A stretch of DNA of 33,500 bases from Symbiodinium natans (lineage: Eukaryota; Sar; Dinophyceae; Suessiales; Symbiodiniaceae), in NCBI GenBank assembly GCA_905221605.1, contig CAJNDS010002393.1, positions 200,001 to 233,500 on the forward strand, written 5' to 3'. The translations under genes were made by a program, and so were the position numbers. The notes under the pieces were generated by a model that saw only the letters and a program-made list of their open reading frames with translations, had not been told where the DNA came from and did no database searches. This document shows, one piece after another, positions 10,215-18,773 of this stretch. Numbering within the stretch: position 1 is the first letter of the stretch; each line of letters begins with the position of its first letter.

Positions 10215-10501
10215 TACGGGGGGACAACCAAGGAAGGAAATCAACTCCCCTAATCGCCCTGAACTTATATTTCCCAGATCGAACCAAGAAACAACCAAGA
10301 ACACGGATAAGAGCAACCCAGGGGGGAAGGAAAGGGGGAAGGAATCCACACCCTTACCAAACCCTAAGAACCCAGGCACTACTTTTTGAACTTGTGGCTT
10401 TCTGTTCAAGCCCATCTTGAGCCAAATACGATTACCGGGTTCATTAACCCTTCCAACTTCCAACACTAACTCCTTTCTACAATACCAATTGCAGCTCCGC
10501 A
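10215..10501 (-). repeat. 3' LTR
   Basis: 287 bp, identical by eye to 18774-19060 (offset 8559 bp). In element sense it starts TG and ends TA. One frame is open through the repeat. It contains the spliced-leader-like word at 10416-10426. The left edge abuts a perfect TTTAGGG unit. Confidence 0.9.
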
Positions 10502-10509
10502 CTCCCCCT
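10502..10509 (-). promoter_or_regulatory. Polypurine tract for plus-strand priming
   Basis: Reads AGGGGGAG on the minus strand and ends immediately before the TG of the 3' LTR. Position and composition match the plus-strand primer of LTR retroelements. Confidence 0.75.
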
Positions 10510-10530
10510 GTCCTAGGATTTCCTAGGACA
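10509..10530. repeat. Perfect hairpin beside the polypurine tract
   Basis: TGTCCTAGGA and TCCTAGGACA are exact inverted copies separated by two T. It overlaps the edge of the purine tract by one base. Possible RNA structure near the 3' end of the element transcript; function unknown. Confidence 0.7.
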
Positions 10531-10871
10531 CATTGGAGATGCAGATCTTTTGGCCAAAAACTGCCATTACGGCAGCAGCCAGCTGCTTGAAATGCAAATT
10601 GTGGTTTAACGTCTTCCAGGACGGAATTATAGCACATTGGCTAACCTACTACCCATAGAGAATCTTTTTTCACCTTGATCCTCTCATCACTGAAGACTCC
10701 TTGGCCTTCTTCACCACAAACCGTGGTCTTCGCTACGCGAAAAGCTACTGACTCCTACTATCAGGGATTTCCATACCCTTAATAGTAACCACCACATTGT
10801 CAGCACATTGGCTGTTCCAGCGCACCGGTCTCCAGAAAGAGAAAAACCATCCCTTCATCCATACCATCCAA
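10531..10871 (-). other. 3' noncoding part of the element
   Basis: About 340 bp lie between the second ORF stop and the hairpin. No long frame belongs to it on the coding strand apart from shadows. The octamer CACATTGG (plus strand) occurs at 10529, 10633 and 10805. Confidence 0.6.
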
Positions 10872-13562
10872 TCACTTCTTTTTCCGATTGTTGGCAATCT
10901 TGAGGTGAAGTTGCAGCAGAATATACTCCAGGTCCGAAATCGTAAGAATAGGATCCTGTATGCCCCTTTGAATTGAGGATACCAATCCTTCTCTCTTTGC
11001 GTCCTCAATCGCCTGGCAAGATTGACCCAGCTCTTCATTCGCATTGGCAGACCCTGGTGCCTCCGCATCGGATGGACGATCCTTTTCCTCAGGATCGTGC
11101 ACCATTACCACCTCTTCTTTTTTGGGACTCTGACTTTTCTCCTTCTTCTTTGTCTTTCCACCGACATTTGACTTTGTGCGCGTCTTCGAGGATTTTTCCA
11201 CTGCAGAAGCCACCACATTGGATGTTGATCCACCCTTCTCAATGATCGTCGGCATCTTCTTCGGCTTTGGAACCATGAGAGTGTAAGGATCTTCGATAGC
11301 TGCAGCTTTCCTCTTCTTTTTTACCTTTTTCTTCTCCTCCTCAACGGCAACCTCCGTCTCCGAAGTCTCAACCACTTCTTTTTCGGCAGGAATATCTTTG
11401 CTGGACTCCCCTTCTAGGGACCTCTTTTTCCCTTTTTTGGGATCCTTTTCTTCTCCCAAATTGGCTCGCTCATACCATATCCTCAGGTCATTGACCCATT
11501 CTTCCACCTCCGCGAGCGAAACATCATACGACTTCACTACTTCGAGAAGTTCCAGCACTGACAACATTTCAGTGGTCCACGAAACCCATACTTGATCCAT
11601 TTGGTCAGCATCTCCAGTGAACTTCAGGAGTTTGAACAATGGGTCCGCCTCTGCTCGAGCCAAATCTGGCTTGCCACCGGAGAGAAATGAAATCGCCTCC
11701 ATCAACAGTTCCGTCATCTTGGTCTCTTCGTCATAAACCATAAAATCCTCCTCATCATCATCGAACTGTTCAGGAGGGATCTCCTTTTCTCCACCATTTG
11801 CACCAGACTTTCTCCTTGGACCATCCCTTAGGGGCGTCCTTGGAGACCTTGGCCTCTGTTTTTCCAACGGAACACCATGCTCGAAGACACACCTGTCACC
11901 AAATCGACACTTCCCAGACCGAGCAAACTGGACGCACCTCACACCAGTTGCATCATGCGAGAACCCACAATCCTTTCCAGCGAAACATTCTCTCCCTGCC
12001 ACATAGTATTTGCACCAATATGAATGTAGCACCACATCATCTTCGGAATGGATGAATTTGCAGTCGTCACCAAATTTGCAGCGATCTTTCCCTTTGCCAA
12101 ACCAATAGCAGAAACCCTTCTTCCTCTTCTCCAAGCGCTCTGCCTCATACCGGTCCATAGGGCGACTGTGCTCTACATGAACATTGCCATGTACCTGGGG
12201 ACTGCTCCCTTCACCCGACGTGCTATCAGTATTTGGTGCTTGGAGTACAGCTGGAAAACCTGGCCTTGGTCCTACCACCTTCATGATCGGTTTTCCGCCA
12301 ACTCCTGAGCCATGCTGAGACGATCCAAAAACATTGAACATCTTCATGAAGGCCTTCCTAGCGCCAATCTTCTGCACCCTTTTGATTGGACGTTTCATTG
12401 CTCCAACCTTGCATCCAGATGCATTCAAACGACGCAACCTTCTAAACCCAACTCTATGTCCCTTCTTCCAAAGAGCCATAAGAATTTTCGAGGCAGTGAC
12501 ATTCTCCACCTCTACCTTTTCCAATGATCCCTCACTTCCCGGAACAAACCCATCCATCTCTGAAGACCTTTCCATCTTTTTTGACACCGCTTCGTCAAGG
12601 TAGTCTTCTGAAATCCAGGGAAAGTTCCCCTTAGAGGAAGGATTGTCATCATTGTTTGGTCCTTCACCAGGATATCCTTTGGTGCTGTCAAAGATCTTAC
12701 CAGTAGTGCGGTCCTGCATAGAGAAATTCGAAGCCACGCGGGAGTACACTGACCACAAGAAAATCCTTGTGTCCGCCAGTCTGGATGACCCACTGGATTT
12801 CTCCTCTTCCGGAGAAACTTCTGGCGCTTTGCCCTTCCCTCCAGTGTCACCGCTTGTCTCACCTCCAGCATCTTCAATGGGAATAAGGGATTCATTGTTC
12901 CCTTGATCAAGCACCGCATCCTCTAGTCCAAGAACTTCCAGCATCGCTGTCGAAGGATCCACCTCCTCATCCGCATCGTCGTCCATCCTTCTCCAGAGAG
13001 CCTCCAATTGGTCCGCACAAGTCGCCGCTTGAAGAAACTCCATCAACCGAGCCCTCCCGCGCTGCCAGAGAAATTCTGAAACCATCACCGACCCTTGTGC
13101 TCCCAGATTCAGGAATGGGTGAACCATTTTGGCTACCCTCGCCATAAGTTCAATATGAACTTCCATGCCTGGACTGCGGCTCCAATCATAGGCAATTGCC
13201 TCCATAGCAGTACCAAACTTGTCCGTATTCTTGAATTCCCCTTCCAGACCAGGAGACAACAAGGTACCCATCACCGAAAGAGGGTAATTCCCCACCGCCG
13301 GCAAGCACGGGTTGTCATGGAACGAATGATGCAGGTCAGTATAATGTCCTTGATCTCTCCTTTGAAAAAGGAGTGTTCCAGTCCCTAGCTGGGCATTCAT
13401 TTCATCCACTTGAACCATTTCAGCACATATCCTCTGTGCCAGGTGCGCCATTGCTGGCCAGACGGTACGATCGGTCAGACCGCGACGCATAACCCAATCA
13501 GTTGTTGGCGACTGGATCAGCGTTCCTGGATCATACACCATAACCATTGCACCGTCTCCCAT
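10872..13562 (-). CDS. Retroelement ORF2: triple CCCH zinc-finger protein
   Basis: From the first ATG in this frame (13562) to a TGA at 10872-10874, giving 896 residues. The frame is open back to about 13689 but contains no earlier ATG. Residues 1-250 form a mixed, apparently globular region without a family I recognise. Three CCCH fingers follow: C485-x9-C-x5-C-x3-H505, C517-x8-C-x5-C-x3-H536 and C543-x8-C-x5-C-x3-H562. CCCH fingers of this spacing commonly bind single-stranded RNA. Downstream is an acidic stretch, a helical region, and a lysine-rich C-terminal third (KKKVKKKRKAA and similar) that could be nuclear targeting or nucleic-acid binding. No CCHC knuckle, protease or polymerase motif is visible. 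A Gag-like or captured host RNA-binding role is inference. Confidence 0.75.
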   Translation of the reverse strand: MGDGAMVMVYDPGTLIQSPTTDWVMRRGLTDRTVWPAMAHLAQRICAEMVQVDEMNAQLGTGTLLFQRRDQGHYTDLHHSFHDNPCLPAVGNYPLSVMGTLLSPGLEGEFKNTDKFGTAMEAIAYDWSRSPGMEVHIELMARVAKMVHPFLNLGAQGSVMVSEFLWQRGRARLMEFLQAATCADQLEALWRRMDDDADEEVDPSTAMLEVLGLEDAVLDQGNNESLIPIEDAGGETSGDTGGKGKAPEVSPEEEKSSGSSRLADTRIFLWSVYSRVASNFSMQDRTTGKIFDSTKGYPGEGPNNDDNPSSKGNFPWISEDYLDEAVSKKMERSSEMDGFVPGSEGSLEKVEVENVTASKILMALWKKGHRVGFRRLRRLNASGCKVGAMKRPIKRVQKIGARKAFMKMFNVFGSSQHGSGVGGKPIMKVVGPRPGFPAVLQAPNTDSTSGEGSSPQVHGNVHVEHSRPMDRYEAERLEKRKKGFCYWFGKGKDRCKFGDDCKFIHSEDDVVLHSYWCKYYVAGRECFAGKDCGFSHDATGVRCVQFARSGKCRFGDRCVFEHGVPLEKQRPRSPRTPLRDGPRRKSGANGGEKEIPPEQFDDDEEDFMVYDEETKMTELLMEAISFLSGGKPDLARAEADPLFKLLKFTGDADQMDQVWVSWTTEMLSVLELLEVVKSYDVSLAEVEEWVNDLRIWYERANLGEEKDPKKGKKRSLEGESSKDIPAEKEVVETSETEVAVEEEKKKVKKKRKAAAIEDPYTLMVPKPKKMPTIIEKGGSTSNVVASAVEKSSKTRTKSNVGGKTKKKEKSQSPKKEEVVMVHDPEEKDRPSDAEAPGSANANEELGQSCQAIEDAKREGLVSSIQRGIQDPILTISDLEYILLQLHLKIANNRKKK

Positions 13563-13593
13563 TGACTGATCAGCATCGTCCTCCAGTGCCAGG

Positions 13594-13851
13594 TTACCAA
13601 TGCGGTACAACGCCTGAAGGAACTCTTTTTGCAAGAAAGGGATTCGTGGAGAACTGCGAGTCGTGGCAATGTTCCACAAAGTGGTTCTTCAGGCTCCAAT
13701 GCTGGGCCGAAAAAATCGGTTCACCTTGGCGAAGGGCGCGACAAAGCGTCGCGGGGGGAGACCCGCCAAGAAGTGACTTCTCAAGTTTTTTCGCTACCAC
13801 AACCTTCTCGTCGAGCTGAACGGTCTCAAAAAAGAACAAGGGATGGTTCAG
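13594..13851 (-). other. Open frame just upstream of ORF2, other reading frame
   Basis: After a TAA at 13852-13854 this frame is open for about 85 codons (includes FFFETVQLDEKVVVAKKLEK and LKNHFVEHC). It overlaps the 5' part of ORF2 in a different frame and has a coding-like composition. ORF2 may once have begun here, joined by a frameshift near the A5 run at 13626-13630, or translation may shift frame. There is no ATG in it. Confidence 0.3.
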
Positions 13852-13853
13852 TT

Positions 13854-14279
13854 ATGGTTGGTTCGCTGGCGGTGGGCTCCACGGATGAGGTTTTACCTGG
13901 GCAAGGTGCTGCTGGACAGGTGAATGTCTCTGAAAGCGCTCAAGTTCTTCCTGGGCATGAAGTGGCTGGACAGGAGACGGCGCCGGAAGGAGCAGTACAG
14001 ATTTCTGGCGAGGAGACCGACCAAAAAGAAGGAGAAGGCGGGAGCAATGATCTCCGTGGTAATGATGCGAAGATGTTGGATGGTGGTCCGGTGAGGAGTG
14101 ACCTTCAGCAATTGCTGGTGAAAGGCCTTCTGACTCGAATTTATTGGAAGGTTGCAGTTGGCAAGTTGCCAATGGGGCAAAGAGATTGCCAAAAAGGGTC
14201 CAATAAGATGGATCGAAATTTGGTTATTAGCATGTCATCCGAGGGTGCAAGCGAACAGGATGAGCTCCTCCTCGCTTGA
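13854..14279 (+). CDS. Antisense open frame in the spacer between the two element ORFs
   Basis: From ATG 13854 to TGA 14277-14279 (141 residues). The frame stays open back to 13629. It runs opposite to both element ORFs, spans the 0.55-kb spacer and overlaps the last 45 bp of ORF1. The composition (Gly, Glu, Gln, Val, Ala) resembles a real protein more than the minus-strand frames there, which are Pro/His/Ser-rich. It contains an imperfect internal duplication, VLPGQGAAGQ and VLPGHEVAGQ. It could be an antisense gene, an inverted segment, or chance. No family recognised. Confidence 0.35.
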   Translation: MVGSLAVGSTDEVLPGQGAAGQVNVSESAQVLPGHEVAGQETAPEGAVQISGEETDQKEGEGGSNDLRGNDAKMLDGGPVRSDLQQLLVKGLLTRIYWKVAVGKLPMGQRDCQKGSNKMDRNLVISMSSEGASEQDELLLA

Positions 14280-17200
14280 ATCGCTTGAGGAAGCGGCATA
14301 CGAGACCAAAGCCTCCGCCTGGTCATCATCATCCACCACATCTGCCCACGCTCTGCTGAATGGATACGACAAACCACCACGAGGTTTCACCGGCTCCAGT
14401 GGCTTCGGTTTTTCCACCACTTCCGCCAGTTGCACTCGTCGTTGTGACCGAGATCGTGGCACCTGTCGCACCTGTTTTTTGTCCAGCAAGGGCCTTCCCC
14501 TTCTTACAGGGTTTGATCTTGACCGATACTTTTTCGTTGGTGGATTCACCGGCGGCATTCCAACTCCCACCAACCGCAGCTTCTGTACGCACAACGGAGA
14601 CCTCTGCGCAAGCGTCCAACCATCACGGTACCTGACCTTATCAAAAAGCTCCCGATAGGAACCTCTCGGCATAGTTTTTGCACCGGAGTCTTCAGCTTCA
14701 CGCACCTGAGTGAGGGTTCGCACCGCCGCTCTTCCAGTCCCTTTGTTCCCAGAAGATTGTTGTACCCGTACAGATGCATCAGACGGAACTGCCTTTTCCG
14801 GTCCTCCCGGTCGATATCGGACCTCACCCACCAATTGCAGAATTTTGCATGCGGTCACTTTGTTGATCCCTTTGTCAACCAAATCTTCCACAAAGATGAA
14901 CTCTTGCAAGTCCGACACATTGGTCACACCAAGCGTAATCATCACCTCACTTACATGAGGGGTATACACCCACAGGTGTGCGTTGCGAGCCATCCAATTT
15001 TCAATCGGCTCCTCCGGATTGTGAAGCTGAGTACTAGTGGATGCAGCCACCGAATTCTTTTGCTCATCAGCTTCTACTTCATCCAGAATACCTTTTTCAC
15101 CATCTTTTTGTGACACATTGGTCATTTGCAGCGCTTTTGGTGCCGAGGATGAGGAAGATTCAGCTCCCCCACTCGCAGGTGGCTGAAAAGTGCTTCTATC
15201 CGTAAGCTCCCATCCTCTCTCTTTTTCAAACCGGACCTGATTGGCCACCTGTACCAAGTGTTTCAGGAGCGACAACCGCTCCTCTGACATCTCGTCATGG
15301 GAGTACTTGCAGAAATTTAACCCTTTCCGGCAACGTCCTCTGAGGTAATAATCGAAACAGCAATGGTGGAACCCTGCGTCCCTTAGTGACTTCCTGGAAG
15401 CATTGTCCCAAGCTTTGCCGGGCTCCCAAGTCCCTTCCAATGCTACATCATCGTTGTGAAGGTACCTGCATGCAGTCCCATATTTACAACCACCTTGATT
15501 GTAATACAGACACAGCCGACCTTTTGGCTCACCTGACGTAGGCTCACCCTTTGATGCACCTTTGCCAAAATTGTACTTGGCCCGGAAGGCTAAATCCTCC
15601 CGCTCCTGCTGTGCCTCATCCACTGTACCTTCCTCTGTGGGAGGGTCACCGATGTTCCCGTCCTCATCATCAGCTTCTTGGCTATTCTTTGGATCAGTTG
15701 ACCCCCCTTCTGGCCAACCTTCACCGTACCGACGATGCTCATAGGGACACCCATCGCCATTGCGACACCTTCCCTTATTGAAGAACCTGCACAGCTTGCT
15801 GTAACCAGGTGACAACACCGTCTTTGGTGTCATGTAAGCCTTTTTGTACTGGTCAGGATCCATGTAGGCTTCCATTGGCTTGTTCTCCCTTTTGCTCATG
15901 GATTGCACTGCACCATCAAGCTCCTGCAAAAATAGCTTGGTGTCCAACCAAAGCGCGTTCCAAAACTCATCTTCCCCTTGATTCAGCACCGTTGCCACCG
16001 CTTCACCCACAACTGGTCGAGAAAATCTCCTTTTTCTGCATGCCAGTTCGAAAAGCGCGTTGTGGTACTGTTTTCGGGAAAAAGTGGTTAACTTCCCCAA
16101 GCCTGTGCTTTCTGTACCATCAGGCTTCCAACCATCATCTTGCAAGATGCCATACGCGCGCCGAGCTTCCGCATTGAGGAATGCCTGATCCGCAACACAC
16201 TCCTGTAAATCTTCCATCGGCCGACCTAACAGCATCCCAGTAATTTTGCCAACATAGGCTTCCTCTTCATTTCCGTTCTCCAGAAGAGCTTTGTAGATCT
16301 TTTCTCCATAAAGTTGCCTTTCTTTTCGTTCTTCAGAAGACAACTCCTGTACCACAAGCTCTTCATCGGATTGCTCTTCTTCCTGTTTCCAGTCCCATTG
16401 ACCGTTGGAATCTTGGTACCATTGACCAGCATACCATGAATCCGTCCACCACGTACTCCAGCCGCTGGGTTTCCACTTCCGCAGCGTCGAAGAAGAGTCC
16501 TCCACGTCCTCTTCCAAAACCAGAAAGGTGTCCAAGATTATGGTACCATCATCTTCCACTCGTTTCACTGTTCCATTGACAGTATCACCAAACTTGAACT
16601 GATATGCATTGTTCCCTTCTGCAGGAATCAATACATTCATATCCCCATGGTCCAAAAAGGCTCCATACCCATTGATGCAGCGCACTAGACCCATGATCTC
16701 ATCTCCCTCTTGATAGCAATGTGGCCCAGGTGACTCCAAGGCTCCCGCTCGGGGCACTTTCTTTACACGCTCTTCAGAAACCATCTCTGTATCATCGGCT
16801 CCTGGCGCATCCTTTGTCTTCACCTTTGGGTCACACTGCTCGTCCTGCTCCACGAGTCCCACAAGCTCATCTTTTTTGTGCTCCTGGATTTCAGGACCTC
16901 CCTTTTTCTCCGCCAACGGCTTTGCCTCATCTGCTGTAGTTCGCTCGGTGTCGACTTCCGGTGAACTTCCAGACGGCAACGCTTCTCCCTTCATGGGAGT
17001 GGACCCATCATTGGAGTCCTTTGTCTCACCTTCTGCAGCAGGCAAATCTTCTTCCACTGCAGGGCAATTGAGTCGATCATCCACGGCAGGCACGCTTTCT
17101 TCCACCGCAGGCTCCTTTGGTTCCATGGCCTCCAAAGGAGAATTTCCACCATCATTGACCACAGCTGCCTCATTGGCTCCGGTGTAGCCCTTGTCATTTC

Positions 17201-18707
17201 GTTCCTCGCTGCTAACTTCAGGTTGCACCAGTGCGTCCACCTGTGAACCTCCATCATCAGCTGCTGCGGAGACCTGCGCCCCATTGTTGCAGTCGCCCGT
17301 GGAACGTACCACCACATGCACCTCAACCCGTGCTTCCTTCGCACTCCAGGTAATATCTGGCGCATCAACCCGCGCATCATTGGCGCTCCAGGCCTCATTT
17401 TTCAGATCATCCGTGTCTCCAGCTATTCCAGAAGCTTCTTTTTCCCCTTGAATGGCAGAATTCTTGGCACCAAACGAAGAGACCTCCTCAGTCGTAACAC
17501 ACAACTTTTTCTCTCCATCCTCCGAATCTCCAGGACCACCTTCCTGATCAACAGGTACCACATCCACCACTCGCTCTTCTGCAGCCGACACAGTTCCGAT
17601 CACCTCATTGGGCATTTTCTCTTCTGGATCCACCAATTCCATCGCTGCCCCACCCTCAGAAAGCGCTTCTGTTTCTTCCCGATCCAGGTGTTGAGCTCCA
17701 GCGATGTTGGCTTGGTTCCCAGGAATCCCTTCCTCATCAGGAGAACCCGGGGTCGGGGCGTCACCATCAGCCCTAGGACCGCTATCCCTGATAGTAGAGG
17801 AAAAATCTTTTTCACCTACACTATTTACACTACCCTGGAATGCCCTCGTAGACTCAGTCTTCGGAGTAGAGGATGAAGAATCCAGTGCCGCCTCCATTTC
17901 CAGCTCATTGCCCAAAGGAGACCCAACCACCTCGTCACTCTTCACCTTTTCACCTACCACCGGCAATGTCCACTTGGTTTCGTGCGTATCCAGGCAGTAA
18001 TAATATTGTCTCCCATCTTCATGGAGGTGCAATTCCCACATTGTGCCATCACACGCTTGGATCAGATGCTCGTCTTTCCGAAAACCGTCCCTTTCAGAAA
18101 CCTGTCGCATCTCGTCCTCTTCTTCTGACAGCTGTCGCAACCGTTCAGCCTCCATCTGTAGGATCTCCTCCTCCCCCATGGCGTATTCAGCAGCAGGTGC
18201 AGCTTCAAAGCCGTCCGCACCCTTCTGTTTGTGACCGCTTCCACCACCTTGGGAACTCGAAGATGGACCCTTTTTGATCTTGTTCAACGGCCTCCTGGTC
18301 GCTTGTAGCACTTCTCCAATCAGATCGGTCTGAGACTCTTGGTCTACCATTCGACCCGAAGTCGAAGACGACGGCTGGTACCCGTGTTTGTGTAACACTC
18401 GTAAAACAGTCACCTCCATTTCACGATCTATGCCACCAGTCGCATCCCAGTTCCTTTTTTCACCAGGCTTTGGCGGTACAGAAACAGCACGTCCTTCAGC
18501 TTCAGCATTGCTAACCATATCCCTATTGGGATTCATACCCGCATTGGGGCTTTCTGCAACCAAGGCCTCTTCCAGATGTACTTCAGCGTCGGGAATCACC
18601 TCTTCCAACACCGATCTTTCACCCAGAGACTCAGCTGCACCATTTCCAGCTCCACCATCTTGTCCACCATCCGAGGCAAGTTGGAGCCATCGCTTCGGAG
18701 AAGGCAT
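14235..18707 (-). CDS. Retroelement ORF1: WW, S1-like and triple CCCH RNA-binding protein
   Basis: I start at ATG 18707, the first in the internal region after the LTR and PBS, giving 1490 residues. The frame is open further upstream through the whole LTR, with an ATG at 18974 (1579 residues). A WW domain lies at about 223-250: W224 and W246 are 22 residues apart, with the GRQYYY core and TKWTLP end; WW domains bind proline-rich partners. A long acidic low-complexity region follows. An S1/cold-shock-like OB fold lies at about 668-735 (GDEIMGLVRCINGYGAFL). Three CCCH fingers are at C973/C981/C987/H991, C1066/C1074/C1080/H1084 and C1117/C1126/C1133/H1137. A SAM- or helix-hairpin-like segment and a basic Arg/Lys/Ser-rich stretch precede the acidic C-terminus. 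Together these indicate an RNA-binding, probably RNP-forming protein. No pol domains. First ORF in the element transcript, upstream of ORF2. Confidence 0.8.
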   Translation of the reverse strand: MPSPKRWLQLASDGGQDGGAGNGAAESLGERSVLEEVIPDAEVHLEEALVAESPNAGMNPNRDMVSNAEAEGRAVSVPPKPGEKRNWDATGGIDREMEVTVLRVLHKHGYQPSSSTSGRMVDQESQTDLIGEVLQATRRPLNKIKKGPSSSSQGGGSGHKQKGADGFEAAPAAEYAMGEEEILQMEAERLRQLSEEEDEMRQVSERDGFRKDEHLIQACDGTMWELHLHEDGRQYYYCLDTHETKWTLPVVGEKVKSDEVVGSPLGNELEMEAALDSSSSTPKTESTRAFQGSVNSVGEKDFSSTIRDSGPRADGDAPTPGSPDEEGIPGNQANIAGAQHLDREETEALSEGGAAMELVDPEEKMPNEVIGTVSAAEERVVDVVPVDQEGGPGDSEDGEKKLCVTTEEVSSFGAKNSAIQGEKEASGIAGDTDDLKNEAWSANDARVDAPDITWSAKEARVEVHVVVRSTGDCNNGAQVSAAADDGGSQVDALVQPEVSSEERNDKGYTGANEAAVVNDGGNSPLEAMEPKEPAVEESVPAVDDRLNCPAVEEDLPAAEGETKDSNDGSTPMKGEALPSGSSPEVDTERTTADEAKPLAEKKGGPEIQEHKKDELVGLVEQDEQCDPKVKTKDAPGADDTEMVSEERVKKVPRAGALESPGPHCYQEGDEIMGLVRCINGYGAFLDHGDMNVLIPAEGNNAYQFKFGDTVNGTVKRVEDDGTIILDTFLVLEEDVEDSSSTLRKWKPSGWSTWWTDSWYAGQWYQDSNGQWDWKQEEEQSDEELVVQELSSEERKERQLYGEKIYKALLENGNEEEAYVGKITGMLLGRPMEDLQECVADQAFLNAEARRAYGILQDDGWKPDGTESTGLGKLTTFSRKQYHNALFELACRKRRFSRPVVGEAVATVLNQGEDEFWNALWLDTKLFLQELDGAVQSMSKRENKPMEAYMDPDQYKKAYMTPKTVLSPGYSKLCRFFNKGRCRNGDGCPYEHRRYGEGWPEGGSTDPKNSQEADDEDGNIGDPPTEEGTVDEAQQEREDLAFRAKYNFGKGASKGEPTSGEPKGRLCLYYNQGGCKYGTACRYLHNDDVALEGTWEPGKAWDNASRKSLRDAGFHHCCFDYYLRGRCRKGLNFCKYSHDEMSEERLSLLKHLVQVANQVRFEKERGWELTDRSTFQPPASGGAESSSSSAPKALQMTNVSQKDGEKGILDEVEADEQKNSVAASTSTQLHNPEEPIENWMARNAHLWVYTPHVSEVMITLGVTNVSDLQEFIFVEDLVDKGINKVTACKILQLVGEVRYRPGGPEKAVPSDASVRVQQSSGNKGTGRAAVRTLTQVREAEDSGAKTMPRGSYRELFDKVRYRDGWTLAQRSPLCVQKLRLVGVGMPPVNPPTKKYRSRSNPVRRGRPLLDKKQVRQVPRSRSQRRVQLAEVVEKPKPLEPVKPRGGLSYPFSRAWADVVDDDDQAEALVSYAASSSDSSEEELILFACTLG

Positions 18708-18761
18708 TGCTTCTTGATCCCAAAACCTTGAAAGAACACTTAACCGCAGGGAACCTAATTT

Positions 18762-18773
18762 GGGCTCATAACC
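18762..18773 (-). promoter_or_regulatory. Primer-binding site, tRNA-Met anticodon-arm type
   Basis: In element sense GGTTATGAGCCC follows the LTR with no gap. It is complementary to GGGCUCAUAACC, the anticodon arm of a Met tRNA (CAU anticodon). Copia and Ty5 are known to prime from an initiator-Met half-tRNA at this region rather than from a tRNA 3' end. The host tRNA sequence is not available here, so the match is judged from the general family. Confidence 0.75.

Noticed and set aside
10209-10637. 142-codon minus-strand ORF as a separate gene
   Set aside because: It is mostly the 3' LTR read in the same frame as the 5' LTR sequence upstream of ORF1.
10872-18707. Reverse transcriptase, integrase, RNase H or aspartic protease domains in the element
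   Set aside because: I looked for YxDD, DTG/DSG with context, HHCC and DDE spacing in the long frames and saw none in a convincing setting.
18762-18773. A tRNA-Met gene at this site
   Set aside because: Only the anticodon arm matches; no acceptor, D or T arm surrounds it, and its place next to the LTR explains it as a primer site.
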